Shown piece by piece: positions 1 to 8,228 of a DNA stretch of 64,000 bases. Origin of the DNA: CAIYRG01 sp964494505. Lineage in GTDB: Bacteria > Pseudomonadota > Alphaproteobacteria > Micropepsales > Micropepsaceae. Location of the stretch: NCBI GenBank assembly GCA_964494505.1, contig CAZBRO010000003.1, positions 186,001-250,000 on the forward strand, read 5' to 3'. A program made the position numbers and the translations under genes. The first letter of the stretch is position 1. Every line of letters begins with the position of its first letter. Below the pieces are notes generated by a model. It worked only from the letters and a program-made list of their open reading frames with translations, did no database searches and was not told the DNA's origin.

Positions 1-1
1 C

Positions 2-733
2 ATTGGCATCAATGCGGCGATCCTCGGCCCCGGCGGCGGCAATGTGGGTATCGGCTTCGCGATTCCGATCAACATGGTCCGCGCAATCGCGAGCCAGCTG
101 GTGAAATACGGCACTGTGGACCGCGGCGAGATCGGTTTCGCCCCCGCCGCTCTGACGCCCGAGATCGCGCAGAAATATCGCCTGACCCCGGGGGTAATGG
201 GCGTGGTTGTCGCCAAGATCGATCCGCACTCGGCGGCCGAACGCGCAGGCCTCAAGCTTGGCGATGTGGTCACCGGCGTGGATGACATGCCCATCCGCGA
301 TCCCGCCGATCTGCGCAACAAACTCGCGCTGCTGAGAGTGGGCGACGTCGCCGAACTCAAGGTGCTTCGCAACGGCCGGCCGATCAGCATGAAGGCCACC
401 CTCGCGGAGCCGTCGCTGAAGACCGCCGAGGGGGCGGAATTGTCAGCACTCTTCGATGGCGCGCTGTTCGTCAATTCGCAAAACGATGCGGCGGACAAGG
501 GTGCTGAAGTGGCCACCGTCAAGTCGGACAGCAAGGCCTGGAGTTCGGGCGTGCGCGAAGGCGACGTGATCACATCGGTCAATCGCAAGCGCGTGATCGG
601 GGTGGAGGAATTCGCGGCCGAAGTGGCGAAATCGCCGGAACGGCTGGTGCTGGACGTGGTCCGCAACGGGAAGCCCATGATTTTGTCGATCCGCGGCAGC
701 GGGGCTGCCGTGCGCAAAGGTGCCACCCGCTGA
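2..733 (+). CDS. DegP/HtrA-type periplasmic serine endoprotease, C-terminal part
   Basis: The reading frame is open to the left edge, so the gene starts outside the window. The visible protein begins with the end of the trypsin-like domain (INAAILGPGGGNVGIGFAIP, the usual DegP/DegQ sequence after the catalytic Ser) and continues into two PDZ domains, roughly residues 60-130 and 160-230 of the visible part. The first contains GVVVAKIDPHSAAERAGLKLGDVVTG, a good carboxylate-binding PDZ; the second (SSGVREGDVITSVNRK) is more divergent. DegP-family proteins degrade or refold damaged envelope proteins. The catalytic triad itself lies outside the window, so activity cannot be judged. Family call is firm; the choice between DegP, DegQ and MucD is open. 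Confidence 0.9.
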   Translation: MGINAAILGPGGGNVGIGFAIPINMVRAIASQLVKYGTVDRGEIGFAPAALTPEIAQKYRLTPGVMGVVVAKIDPHSAAERAGLKLGDVVTGVDDMPIRDPADLRNKLALLRVGDVAELKVLRNGRPISMKATLAEPSLKTAEGAELSALFDGALFVNSQNDAADKGAEVATVKSDSKAWSSGVREGDVITSVNRKRVIGVEEFAAEVAKSPERLVLDVVRNGKPMILSIRGSGAAVRKGATR

Positions 734-825
734 ATCGGCATCTTGAGATGCATCAATGCGGTCGAATATGCGCCGTGGCAGAAAATAACCGAAACAAGAC
801 GCCGACCGTTCGGAAGGAGGCTAAA

Positions 826-1149
826 ATGAATACTCCCGTGACAGCCATTCTCGCCGCCGCCAGTGTTGCGGTTCTGTTGGGCTCCGCCGCGGCCCAGGAC
901 CTTGGCGATGCCAAGCGCGGTCATCTCATGGCCGAGACCGTCTGCTCGGAATGCCACGCCATCGACAAGGGCGCGCCGCGCTCGCGCAATGGCAAAGCAC
1001 CCACCTTCGAAACGCTCGCACAGACGCCCGGTCTGAACGAGATGGCGCTGCGCGTGGCGCTGCGGACTTCGCATCGCGAAATGCCCAACCTGATGCTGAA
1101 GAATCAGGAAGTCGACGACGTGATCGCCTATATCTCCTCGCTGAAATGA
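826..1149 (+). CDS. Exported small class I-type cytochrome c
   Basis: A 107-residue protein with a Sec signal (MNTPVTAILAAASVAVLLGSAAAQ) and one CxxCH haem site, CSECH, about residue 44. A methionine in HREMPNLML followed by a final helix (VDDVIAYISSL) fits the sixth-ligand region and last helix of small class I cytochromes c. The start at 826 is chosen because GGAAGGAGG lies just upstream and the signal peptide begins there; the frame is open further up to 748 without signal-like sequence. It probably carries electrons in the periplasm, but no partner oxidoreductase is adjacent. It follows the protease gene on the same strand after 92 bases. Confidence 0.85.
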   Translation: MNTPVTAILAAASVAVLLGSAAAQDLGDAKRGHLMAETVCSECHAIDKGAPRSRNGKAPTFETLAQTPGLNEMALRVALRTSHREMPNLMLKNQEVDDVIAYISSLK

Positions 1150-1173
1150 CGGTTTCTCATTGAGGCGATCATT

Positions 1174-1206
1174 CCCCTCCCGCGGCATATTGCACGAGGG
1201 GAGGGG
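1174..1206 (+). repeat. GC-rich hairpin related to the dispersed CTCCCC/GGGGAG family
   Basis: CCCCTCC (1174-1180) is the exact complement of GGAGGGG (1200-1206), with a 19-base loop. It lies between the cytochrome and transporter genes. It resembles the outer arms of the palindromes at 20411, 22315, 42685 and 47073 but lacks the inner CCGC-NAA-GCGG hairpin, so it may be a partial copy or simply a terminator of the cytochrome gene. Confidence 0.4.
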
Positions 1207-1273
1207 CCTGTAATCCCCGTGCAGTTTGCTGCCCGCTTGGCATAAGCTCGCTCTTATTGCTGGGAGCAGGGCG

Positions 1274-2560
1274 ATGTCGGTAGCGAGAGATACGGCGATC
1301 ACAGGCGATGCTGCGATGGCGGCGTCCTTTCCGGTCGCCCGCTGGGGGCAGCTCGTGCTCGGCCTCATCGCCATGATGTCGATTTCGAGTCCGCAATATG
1401 TCTGGACGCTGTTTGTGGCGCCATTCCAGGCCACAACCGGCGCGACCCTTCCCGCCATTCAGATCACCTTCTCCGTGCTGATCGTGCTCCAGACCTGGCT
1501 TGCCCCCTTGCAGGGCTGGCTGGTCGACCGTTTCGGGCCGAAATTCCTGATCGCGGCGGGCGCGGGTCTAACCGGGCTCGGCTATGTGCTGGCCGCAGAG
1601 GCGACGAGCGTGTGGGCGCTTTATCTGACCTATGGCGCGCTCTGCGGGTTCGGCTCGGGGATCGTCTATATCGGCGTCATCGGTTTGATGGTGAAGTGGT
1701 TTCCCGACAGGCGCGGCTTCGCGGTCGGTATGGCGGCGGCGGGTTACGGCTTCGGCGCCATCCTCACCACCTTCCCCATCGATGCGATGCTGAAATCGAA
1801 CGGCCATCAGCAGACGCTGCTGACCTTCGGCCTGTTGCTCGGCGCGGCCGGCATCTGCGCCGCCCTCGGCATGCGCGCGCCCAAGCCCGGTGAAATCCGC
1901 TTCGTGCCGGCGTCGACCGCCGTGAAGAGTTCGACCAAGGACTACGCGCCGGCAGAGATTCTGAAGACGCCGATCTTCTGGCTGATGTTCGCCATGATGA
2001 CCATGATGGCGACCGGCGGGCTGATGGTGGTTTCCCAATTCGCTCCCGTGATGCGCGATTTCGGCATTGCCGATGTGGCGATTTCGGGCATGGCGGCGCT
2101 CCCCTTCGCGCTGACGCTGCAGCGCGTCGCCAACGGGCTGACGCGGCCGTTCTTCGGGTGGGTCTCCGACAATATCGGCCGCGAATGGACCATGTTCATC
2201 GCGTTCGGGATGGAGGCGCTCGCGGTCTATGTGATGCTGGCGACGCGGGGTAATCCCGTATTGTTCGCGGTGATGTCGGGCGTCGTCTTCTTCGGCTGGG
2301 GCGAAATCTTCTCGCTCTTTCCGTCCACGCTCACCGACACGTTCGGCACCACGCACGCGACGACGAATTTCGGGTTCTTGTACATCGCGCAAGGCGTGGG
2401 TTCGGTGCTTGGCGGACCGGCGGCTGCCTGGCTCCACGATGCGACCGGGAGTTGGTTCCCGGTGTTCTGGCTCATCGTCGGGCTCGATGCGACCACGGCG
2501 CTGCTGGCGCTCTTCGTGCTCAAGCCGATGCGCGCCCGCTGGCTCTCCGCCCAGCGTTGA
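1274..2560 (+). CDS. MFS transporter, oxalate/formate antiporter (OFA)-like
   Basis: A 428-residue, twelve-helix major facilitator protein. The loop between helices 2 and 3 reads GWLVDRFGPKFLI, the MFS motif A region, and the overall pattern (SPQYVWTLFVAPFQATTGATLPAIQITFSV at the start, a second-half counterpart GWVSDNIGREWTM) matches the OFA family, which exchanges small carboxylates. The start at 1274 has GGGAGCAGGG just upstream; a longer frame to 1226 has no ribosome-binding site. Its 3' end overlaps the convergent molybdenum hydroxylase gene by 41 bases. No oxalyl-CoA decarboxylase or formyl-CoA transferase is nearby, so the substrate is open. Confidence 0.85.
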   Translation: MSVARDTAITGDAAMAASFPVARWGQLVLGLIAMMSISSPQYVWTLFVAPFQATTGATLPAIQITFSVLIVLQTWLAPLQGWLVDRFGPKFLIAAGAGLTGLGYVLAAEATSVWALYLTYGALCGFGSGIVYIGVIGLMVKWFPDRRGFAVGMAAAGYGFGAILTTFPIDAMLKSNGHQQTLLTFGLLLGAAGICAALGMRAPKPGEIRFVPASTAVKSSTKDYAPAEILKTPIFWLMFAMMTMMATGGLMVVSQFAPVMRDFGIADVAISGMAALPFALTLQRVANGLTRPFFGWVSDNIGREWTMFIAFGMEALAVYVMLATRGNPVLFAVMSGVVFFGWGEIFSLFPSTLTDTFGTTHATTNFGFLYIAQGVGSVLGGPAAAWLHDATGSWFPVFWLIVGLDATTALLALFVLKPMRARWLSAQR

Positions 2561-4868
2561 TCAGCGCGACGAGGCGCGGCGGCGTCACCGGCAGATCGGT
2601 AATCCGTACACGGAACGGCTTCAGCGCATCCTCGATGGCCGAAACGATACAGGCCGGAGCGCCGATGGTGCCGCTTTCGGCGGCGCCCTTGACGCCCAGG
2701 GGATTGAATGGAGAGGGCGATTCCATGTGGTGGATTTCGATGGGCGGCACGACATCGGATGTCGGCAGCAGATAATCGGCATAATTCACCGTCAGCGGCT
2801 GGCCGTTGGAATCGTAGCGCATCCATTCATACAGGGTCATTCCGAGGCCATGGGCGATCGCGCCCAACACCTGGCCTTCGACCAGCAGCGGATTGATCAT
2901 GCGTCCGCAATCATGCACCACGACATAGCGCGTGACGGCCACGCGGCCGGTGGCGGCATCCACGTCGACCTCGCACACATGCGTCCCGTTGTTGTAGGTC
3001 ATCGCTTCGGGCTCGAAATCGCACGACGCCGCCAGGCCCGGCGTCATCCCCGTGGGAAGCGCCATGCCGGGCGTGCCGTTCAAGGCTTGCGCGATTCTCC
3101 CGAGCGGGATTTGCACGCCCTGCATCCCACGCCCGCGCACCAGCCCATCGGTCAGCTCCAAATCCTCCGGCGCCACCTTCAGCATAATCGAGGCCGCTGC
3201 CATCGCCTTCTGCGCCACCGACGCGGCGGCGGCTTGAGCAGCATTCCCAGCATTCACCGCCTGGCGGCTCGCGAACGCCCCGAGCCCGAGCGGTGAAGCA
3301 TCGGTGTCTCCGTCGATCACGCGGATGGCATCCGCAGCCACGCCGAACCGCTCGCCTACGATTTGCGCCAGCATGGATTTGACGCCCTGGCCCTGCGCCG
3401 TCGCGCCCGTCGTGACGATGATCTTGCCCGAAGGGCCGACGCGAACCGATGCGCTCTCGAAAGGCCCGCGGCCAGTGCCTTCGACGTAATTGCAAAGGCC
3501 GATGCCTATGTAGCGGCCTTCCTCTCGTGCGCATTGCTGGCGTACGGGGAAACCGGCCCACCCTGCCGCGTCCAACGCGCGGTGCTGGCTTTGGGGATAA
3601 TCGCCGCTGTCATAGGTCATGAGGCTCCCGTCGCGCTGCTTGACCGGCGTGGGGTACGGCATCCGTTCGGGCGGGATCAGATTGCGCCGCCGCACTTCGT
3701 CGCGCGGGAGCGAGAGCTTTTCCGCAATCGCATCCAGCAGCCGTTCCATCACGAAGGTGCCTTGCGGACGGCCCGCGCCGCGCGTTGGTGCGGCCGGCGT
3801 GAAATTCGTCAGGCACATCGAGATGACGACATGACAGGCAGGCAGCACATAAGGCCCGATCATGTTGGTCGCCGCGTTATAGGGCAGCGCCACGCCATAG
3901 GGCGTGTTCGCCCCGTGGTCGTGCCGCAGAGTCCCGCGAATACCCAGCAGCCGCGCGTTCGCGTCGAACGCGGCCTCCATGTCCCAATCCTGGTCCCGTT
4001 CGAGCGCGGTGGCGGTGAAGTTCTCGCTGCGGTCTTCGATCCATTTCACGGGCGCGCCGAGCGCGAGCGCGGCGGCCGGTATCGCCAGTTCTTCGGGATG
4101 GAATACCGCTTTGGGGCCGAAGCCTCCGCCGACGTCGGGCGCAATCACCCGCACCTGATGTTCGCCGAGCCCAAGCGCCGTAACCAGAACCGATTTCGCG
4201 CGGTGCGGCATCTGGGTGTTGTCCCAGACGGTGAGCAAATCCTCGTTGGCATCGTAATGCGCCGCGATTCCGCGCGGTTCGATGGAATGGCCGCCGCCCT
4301 TGCTCATGCGGAAGCGCATTGGAATACGATGGGCAGCCGACGCAAACGCCGCATCCACATCGCCATAGGAAAGGCGATGCTGTGCCACCAGATTGTCCGG
4401 GCAATCCAATCGCGCGCGCGGCGAATGGGCGGCAAGCCCCGCAACCGGATCGGTGACCGCGGGCAACGGCTGGACATCGATCTCGACTTCGCGCACCGCG
4501 TCCTCGGCGATGCCGCGCGTTTCGGCCACGACCAGCGCGATGGGCTCGCCCACATAGGTCAGCTCGTCGCGCGCAAGAACAAAGGGATCGACGGCGAAGC
4601 GAACGGCTCCGGACGGCAAGCCAAGCGGAATCCGGTCAACTGTCAGGCGCTCACGCAAATCGTCATAGGCGAACACCGCCCGCACGCCCGGCATCCCGCG
4701 CGCTGTTTCCACATCGACCCGCATCAGTTTTGCATGCGCGTGGGGGCTGCGAAGAAACGATGCATGCAGCATGTTGGGCAAGCGGATGTCGTCGACGAAG
4801 CGCCCACGGCCAACGAGCAACAGCCCGTCCTCGACACGCAGCATCCGTCTGCCGATGAGTTCCGCCAT
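2520..4868 (-). CDS. Xanthine dehydrogenase-family molybdopterin-binding large subunit (form II CoxL-like)
   Basis: A 782-residue molybdenum hydroxylase large subunit. The N-terminal a/b-hammerhead domain begins GRGRFVDDIRLPNMLHASFLRSPHAHA; the Mo-cofactor domains contain VGGGFGPK and the active-site glutamate motif GAAESGTIG. The active-site loop reads TRGAGRP, which matches form II/aldehyde oxidase-like enzymes and not the AYxCSFR loop of true CO dehydrogenases, so oxidation of an aldehyde or heterocycle is more likely than CO. The start is set at the ATG at 4868, which has GGGAG upstream; the frame continues to a TTG at 4925 without a site. No FAD or 2Fe-2S subunit gene is adjacent, so partners must be encoded elsewhere. 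Confidence 0.9.
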   Translation of the reverse strand: MAELIGRRMLRVEDGLLLVGRGRFVDDIRLPNMLHASFLRSPHAHAKLMRVDVETARGMPGVRAVFAYDDLRERLTVDRIPLGLPSGAVRFAVDPFVLARDELTYVGEPIALVVAETRGIAEDAVREVEIDVQPLPAVTDPVAGLAAHSPRARLDCPDNLVAQHRLSYGDVDAAFASAAHRIPMRFRMSKGGGHSIEPRGIAAHYDANEDLLTVWDNTQMPHRAKSVLVTALGLGEHQVRVIAPDVGGGFGPKAVFHPEELAIPAAALALGAPVKWIEDRSENFTATALERDQDWDMEAAFDANARLLGIRGTLRHDHGANTPYGVALPYNAATNMIGPYVLPACHVVISMCLTNFTPAAPTRGAGRPQGTFVMERLLDAIAEKLSLPRDEVRRRNLIPPERMPYPTPVKQRDGSLMTYDSGDYPQSQHRALDAAGWAGFPVRQQCAREEGRYIGIGLCNYVEGTGRGPFESASVRVGPSGKIIVTTGATAQGQGVKSMLAQIVGERFGVAADAIRVIDGDTDASPLGLGAFASRQAVNAGNAAQAAAASVAQKAMAAASIMLKVAPEDLELTDGLVRGRGMQGVQIPLGRIAQALNGTPGMALPTGMTPGLAASCDFEPEAMTYNNGTHVCEVDVDAATGRVAVTRYVVVHDCGRMINPLLVEGQVLGAIAHGLGMTLYEWMRYDSNGQPLTVNYADYLLPTSDVVPPIEIHHMESPSPFNPLGVKGAAESGTIGAPACIVSAIEDALKPFRVRITDLPVTPPRLVALINAGRRASGRASA

Positions 4869-4979
4869 GTCCCGCGCCGCTCCCGAACCGTGGGCCAAAG
4901 TGAAGGAGCCCGCAGCCGGTGACAAGTTGACAATCGGGGCCAGCGGCTTACAGCAAAGCGGTCAACAGGGGAGACGCCC

Positions 4980-6041
4980 GTGTCCGATCCGCGCCTGCAT
5001 CATGCCGCCAATTGGGAGGCCCGCTTCACTGTCAATGGCGTGGCCGCGAGCGATTTCCACGATGTGCTGAATTCGCTCACCTCTTGGGACGATTGGTGCG
5101 GCACCTGGTCGGCGCGCGCCGCCGTTCACGAGCGGCTCGGCCGCGAGGCGCTCGATGCCAACCAATTCGTCTCCGCCGGCGAGCACCTATCGCGTGCGGC
5201 CGTCACCTACCATTTCGCGAAATATCTCTTCGTGCAGGACATGGTCCAGATGCGCGCCGCCCATATGAAGGCGGTCGAGTGCCTCGACCTGGCGCTCCCC
5301 CATCTCGATCCGCCGGGAGTGCGCGTACAAATCCCGTATATGGGGAAGCACCTTGCCGCAACCTTGCGCAGGCCCAAAGGCGCTGCCCGACCGCCTGTCG
5401 TTCTGATGACCATGGGCCTCGATTCCACGAAGGAAGAGCTCCTCACCTTCGAGATGGATTTCCTGCGCCGCGGCATGGCGATCCTCGCCTTCGACGGACC
5501 GGGGCAGGGCGAGGCGGAATATGATTTTCCCATTCGCTACGATTACGAGAACGTCGTGGGACCCGTGATCGATTGGCTGGAATCGAACTGCTCCGACCTC
5601 GACACCAGCCGCATCGGCATCTGGGGCATCAGTCTCGGCGGCTATTACGCGCCCCGCACGGTCGCCTTCGAAAAGCGCATCGCGGCGGCCATCGCCAATT
5701 GCGGTCCCTACAATTGGGGCGCGCTGTGGGAGAAGCTGCCCGCGCTCACGCGTGACGCCTATGTTCGGCGCAGCCATAGTGCGTCGGAGGCGGAAGCGCG
5801 CGAGAAAGCGTTCACGCTATCGCTGGAAGGGCTCGGCGAAAAAATCGAATGCCCGCTGTTCGTCATCGCCGCCGGGCTCGATCGTCTCTGCCCGCCTGAA
5901 GACGCCGAAAGGCTCGCGCGCGAGACGGCAGGACCGACGACCCTGCTGGTGGTGGAAGACGGCAATCACGTCGCGCACAATCGCTTCTACAAATACCGCG
6001 CCAAATCGGCCGATTGGATGGCCCGCCAATTGGACGCTTAA
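4980..6041 (+). CDS. Alpha/beta hydrolase, 2,6-dihydropseudooxynicotine hydrolase-like
   Basis: A 353-residue hydrolase with a helical N-terminal region (about 1-115) and an alpha/beta-hydrolase core. The nucleophile elbow GISLGG places Ser218; FDGPGQGEAEYDFPIR follows the second core strand, and AAGLDRLCP and GNHVAHNR supply the likely Asp and His. This layout and the helical cap match the carbon-carbon hydrolase/FrsA-like group that includes 2,6-dihydropseudooxynicotine hydrolase. Start is GTG at 4980 with CAGGGGAGA upstream. No signal peptide is seen. It diverges from the molybdenum hydroxylase gene across about 110 bases, so the two could share control and perhaps a heterocycle degradation pathway; that link is inference. 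Confidence 0.8.
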   Translation: MSDPRLHHAANWEARFTVNGVAASDFHDVLNSLTSWDDWCGTWSARAAVHERLGREALDANQFVSAGEHLSRAAVTYHFAKYLFVQDMVQMRAAHMKAVECLDLALPHLDPPGVRVQIPYMGKHLAATLRRPKGAARPPVVLMTMGLDSTKEELLTFEMDFLRRGMAILAFDGPGQGEAEYDFPIRYDYENVVGPVIDWLESNCSDLDTSRIGIWGISLGGYYAPRTVAFEKRIAAAIANCGPYNWGALWEKLPALTRDAYVRRSHSASEAEAREKAFTLSLEGLGEKIECPLFVIAAGLDRLCPPEDAERLARETAGPTTLLVVEDGNHVAHNRFYKYRAKSADWMARQLDA

Positions 6042-6092
6042 AGGAGGATTTGCGGTTCGGGAAGGCGTGCAATATCGTCCGGCCCGACCGGA

Positions 6093-6113
6093 AATCCCGG
6101 CTGATCCGGGATT
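6093..6113 (+). terminator. Hairpin between hydrolase and cupin genes
   Basis: AATCCCGG (6093-6100), loop CTGAT, CCGGGATT (6106-6113) form a perfect 8-bp stem, followed after four bases by CTTTTG. It lies 52 bases past the hydrolase stop and 20 before the cupin start. The short T run makes it a weak terminator or attenuator candidate. Confidence 0.4.
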
Positions 6114-6133
6114 GGGACTTTTGGGAGGAATGA

Positions 6134-6541
6134 ATGCGCAAATTCGCTATGGGCGCCATCGCGCTCGCTTTAGCCGGGTCGGCCGCCATCTACGCCGTGC
6201 CGGCTTCGAGCGCCGATCAGCCGACGGTCGTCCGCAAGGTGCTGATGCAGCAGGACTTGCCGATGCCTAACACGACGGAAGCCCTGATCCAGGTGACCAT
6301 TCCGGTCGGCGGACGCGAAGGCAAGCACACCCATCCGGGTGCGCTGATGGTCTATGTCGTCTCCGGCGCGATCTCGCTCGATTACGAGGGCAAGCCCAAC
6401 ATCACCTACAAGGCGGGCGAAACGTTCTTCGTCGAATCCGGCAAGATCCATGAAGGCATCAATCGCGGCAATGAACCCGCAGTCGCGCTCGCAACGTTTG
6501 TCGGTCCCAAGGGCCAGCCGATCACAAAACAGGTCGAATAG
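6134..6541 (+). CDS. Exported cupin-domain protein
   Basis: A 135-residue protein with a Sec signal (MRKFAMGAIALALAGSAAIYAVPASSA) and a single cupin barrel. Motif 1 reads GKHTHPGALMVYVVSGAISLDYEG, motif 2 is around FFVESGKIHEGINRGNEP, giving two His and one His as likely metal ligands in the periplasm. Such small exported cupins occur next to many catabolic genes, with unknown substrate. A strong GGGAGGA site precedes the ATG. Function beyond metal-binding cupin fold cannot be assigned. Confidence 0.85.
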   Translation: MRKFAMGAIALALAGSAAIYAVPASSADQPTVVRKVLMQQDLPMPNTTEALIQVTIPVGGREGKHTHPGALMVYVVSGAISLDYEGKPNITYKAGETFFVESGKIHEGINRGNEPAVALATFVGPKGQPITKQVE

Positions 6542-6553
6542 CGCATTTGAACG

Positions 6554-7378
6554 TCACGGCATTTCGCGGCCTTCGGCGCCGGCAATCAGTTGGGCAATAA
6601 TCCGCTGATTGCTGGCGTTGGCCGCGGGGTCCACCATCGTTTCGCGCGCGACGCCCGCGAAAATATCCTCGCCTTTCAGCCAGCGGGCTTCGGCATCCGG
6701 CGTTTCCAGGGCGACCAGGAGCCCGTGATGGAATTCGTAAAGGGTGCTCGGGAGTTTCGCCGCATCGAGCGCCGCCCACAGCGCCTGCTTCTGCGCGCTC
6801 CTGAGTGCGGTCCACACCATTGGCGTATCGATCTGCACGTTCTCGCCGTTGTAGCCGCGTTCGCATGATTTGGCCGATGTCGAGGTGAAGCCGCGGCAGG
6901 CACCGGGCCGTGCCGCGTAGACCGTGCAGGCATTGTCTTCCAGCATGGCGCAGGGGATTTTCAGCCGCCCCCGCAGCTGGCTGGTAAGCCCGCGCGTTCT
7001 TTGATCGGCCGCGCGCACATGCGCGATGCCGGCGGCGAGGTTGTCCTTGTGCCGTTCGCGCACCGCATTGGCGACGAGGAATATCTCCGGCGCCGTCGCC
7101 GTCACGCTGACATGGCAGCAGAAGGCGCAGCCCTTGGCGCAGGCAATCGGAAACTTCGATGGATTGTTCTTGAGCGACGTCTCAAAGAATTCCATCACGC
7201 GCTTGGCCGCGGCGCTGGCCCGTGAAGGGCTTCGCGTTTCCAATATATCCAGCAGAATGCGTGTCGCGGCGATCACGGACCAGCTTTGCTCATTGCCGGG
7301 CGCGGCCAAATCCATCCCGCCGCGCGACACGGCCTCCACACTCCGCTTCAGCTGAATGCGCCTTTCGTGCCGCCCCAT
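6554..7378 (-). CDS. YkgJ-type cysteine-cluster protein, copy 1
   Basis: A 274-residue protein with the YkgJ/UPF0153 signature: CAKGCAFCCH (Cys-x3-Cys-x2-Cys-Cys) in the middle and CTVYAARPGACRGF with a further Cys (SCERGY) downstream, likely chelating Zn or Fe-S. The N-terminal part is helical with a basic start (GRHERRIQLKRSVE). It is a close paralogue of the next gene upstream, which begins MGRHERRIRLKQSV and ends NRRIIDRLIAG against NQRIIAQLIAG here. The two lie head to tail with a 24-base gap. SD GGGGGATAGG precedes the ATG. Role of the family is not established. Confidence 0.85.
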   Translation of the reverse strand: MGRHERRIQLKRSVEAVSRGGMDLAAPGNEQSWSVIAATRILLDILETRSPSRASAAAKRVMEFFETSLKNNPSKFPIACAKGCAFCCHVSVTATAPEIFLVANAVRERHKDNLAAGIAHVRAADQRTRGLTSQLRGRLKIPCAMLEDNACTVYAARPGACRGFTSTSAKSCERGYNGENVQIDTPMVWTALRSAQKQALWAALDAAKLPSTLYEFHHGLLVALETPDAEARWLKGEDIFAGVARETMVDPAANASNQRIIAQLIAGAEGREMP

Positions 7379-7402
7379 CCTATCCCCCGGTTGCGTCTCG
7401 GC

Positions 7403-8227
7403 TCATGCCATTTCCTTGCCGGTCGCGCCGGCGATCAGCCTGTCGATGATCCTTCGATTGTGCGCGTTGGCGGCGGGGTCGTTCAGGCGCACGCGCGCAA
7501 CATCGGCGAACAAGTCCTCGCCCTTCAGCCAGCGCTCTTCGCCATCGGGATTCTCGAGCGCAACACGAAGTCCATGATGAAAATCATAGGATTCGCTCGG
7601 CAGGTTCGACGCGTCGAGGGCCGCCCACAGCGCCTGTTTCTGGGCGTTGCGCAGGCTTGTCCACACCGCGGGCGTTTCGATTCCCGAGACATCCCCATTA
7701 TAGGCGCGCTCGCAAGTGTCCGCGGAAATCGACGCCAGGCCCCGGCAGACGCCAGGCCGATCCGCATAAACGGAACACGCATTGTCTTGCAGCAAGACGC
7801 AGGGGATTTTCGCCATCTGCCGCTCCCGGACCGTCAGCCCCCGCGTCTTCTCGTCGGCGATCCGGACGCGGTCGAGGATGGTCCCGAAATCGTCCTTGTA
7901 CTGATCGCGCAGCACATTGACGATTTGGAAGATCTCCGGCGCCGTCACGGTGACTGTCATGTAACAGCAGAAGGCACAGCCTTTGGCGCAGGCGACGGGT
8001 TCCCGCGACGGGTTGCGCTTGAGCGACGTCTCGAAGAACGCGTTGGCGCGCTTGGCCGCCTGGCTCGCGCGGGTTGACCCGCGCCCGCCGAGGATGTCCA
8101 TCAGGATTCGCGTAACGCCCGCTACCGCCCAGGTCCGGTCAACGCCGTTCGCGCTCAAATCCATGCCTCGGCGCGAAACCTCGTCGACGCTTTGCTTCAG
8201 TCTGATGCGCCTTTCGTGCCGTCCCAT
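7403..8227 (-). CDS. YkgJ-type cysteine-cluster protein, copy 2
   Basis: Exactly the same length (274 residues) as its downstream neighbour and alike along its whole length: CAKGCAFCCY, CSVYADRPGVCRGL, TCERAY and the same tail. This is a recent-looking tandem duplication. Its start codon lies one base after the stop of the exported M20 amidohydrolase, so it is almost certainly co-transcribed with it. All predicted metal-ligand cysteines are kept in both copies, which argues that both are functional. What the cluster does is unknown; members are often annotated as Zn/Fe-chelating. Confidence 0.85.
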   Translation of the reverse strand: MGRHERRIRLKQSVDEVSRRGMDLSANGVDRTWAVAGVTRILMDILGGRGSTRASQAAKRANAFFETSLKRNPSREPVACAKGCAFCCYMTVTVTAPEIFQIVNVLRDQYKDDFGTILDRVRIADEKTRGLTVRERQMAKIPCVLLQDNACSVYADRPGVCRGLASISADTCERAYNGDVSGIETPAVWTSLRNAQKQALWAALDASNLPSESYDFHHGLRVALENPDGEERWLKGEDLFADVARVRLNDPAANAHNRRIIDRLIAGATGKEMA

Positions 8228-8228
8228 C

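Noticed and set aside
2520..4868. Aerobic CO dehydrogenase CoxL as the name of the large subunit
   Set aside because: The active-site loop is TRGAGRP, not AYxCSFR, and the coxM and coxS genes are absent.
3363..4922. A 519-codon plus-strand open frame opposite the molybdenum hydroxylase gene
   Set aside because: It is the antisense of a well-supported gene in high-GC DNA; its translation is Arg/His/Gly-rich without any family motif.
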